From Humidesulfovibrio mexicanus (lineage in GTDB: Bacteria; Desulfobacterota; Desulfovibrionia; Desulfovibrionales; Desulfovibrionaceae): a stretch of DNA of 64,000 bases. The stretch is from contig NZ_FZOC01000006.1 in NCBI RefSeq assembly GCF_900188225.1, positions 149,704 through 213,703 on the forward strand, written 5' to 3'. The notes beneath the pieces are model-generated. The model saw nothing but the letters and a program-made list of their open reading frames with translations, was not told the DNA's origin and made no database searches. This document shows, piece by piece, positions 63,985 through 64,000 of the stretch. The position numbers and the translations under genes were made by a program. The stretch's first letter is position 1. Every line of letters starts with the position of its first letter.

Positions 63985-64000
63985 CTTGGCGGCGACCTAC
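63985..64000 (-). rRNA. rrf: 5S rRNA, 3' end only (partial)
   Basis: On the minus strand GTAGGTCGCCGCCAAG is the typical end of 5S rRNA. The rest lies outside the window. A terminator follows, as expected at the end of an rRNA operon. Confidence 0.8.

Overview
The window is high-GC bacterial DNA from a free-living anaerobe, most likely a sulfate-reducing member of the Desulfovibrionales. Evidence: a hybrid cluster protein (Hcp) with its ferredoxin partner behind a TTGAC-N4-GTCAA box, a pyruvoyl-type arginine decarboxylase, a Maf/DUF115 protein, and a class A RNase P RNA directly after a DUF164 zinc-ribbon gene. The assignment is inference from gene content.

Layout. 1-13176 is a surface-glycan locus: several glycosyltransferases, four to five SAM methyltransferases, a B12-type radical SAM enzyme, a sugar epimerase and a DUF115 protein, mostly in a tightly overlapping minus-strand operon. 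13335-19145 holds an NtrY-like kinase with a DUF4390 partner, YggS, a flavin reductase bracketed by two copies of a palindromic element, and rlmN. 19292-22093 is a polyamine operon (pyruvoyl arginine decarboxylase, deoxyhypusine-synthase-like protein, agmatine deiminase). 22094-23933 is an AT-richer insert with a phosphoribosyltransferase-like gene and a DprA-like gene, a candidate defence pair. 23951-26903 is the Hcp operon. 27097-37229 holds an FGE-sulfatase-type protein, mntP, cysS, a sigma-54 activator with a degenerate receiver, and a second sugar cluster (NodB/GT4 fusion, GT2, YkgJ-type, rfaE2). 37291-41193 has a CAU tRNA, a Nif3-like gene, a zinc-ribbon gene, rnpB and ispDF. 41397-46186 is an ammonium module (sigma-54 promoter, amtB, PII, glnD). 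46417-49385 has DUF554, cheX and a HEAT/receiver protein.

49405-51067 is a tRNA-Leu(CAA) gene with a roughly 1.5 kb mini-island at its 3' end. It is flanked by ~102-bp direct repeats and carries an Apea/HEPN-like gene. 51610-58267 contains intact podovirus-type structural genes (portal, tail adaptor, capsid, small accessory) split on two strands around a lipoprotein hydrolase and a UGPase. 58516-63875 holds an omptin-like protease, a lipase-like hydrolase, csaA, DUF1786, a SLOG-like protein and a PAS histidine kinase with a 16-C tract upstream. The last bases are the 3' end of a minus-strand 5S rRNA with its terminator, so a ribosomal RNA operon lies just outside.

The strongest candidates for undescribed biology are the HEPN mini-island at tRNA-Leu, the PRTase/DprA pair, the split phage-particle gene set, the palindromic element with compensatory changes, and the three-domain Rossmann/kinase-like/methyltransferase fusion in the glycan operon. 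All calls come from reading the sequence; no database search was run.
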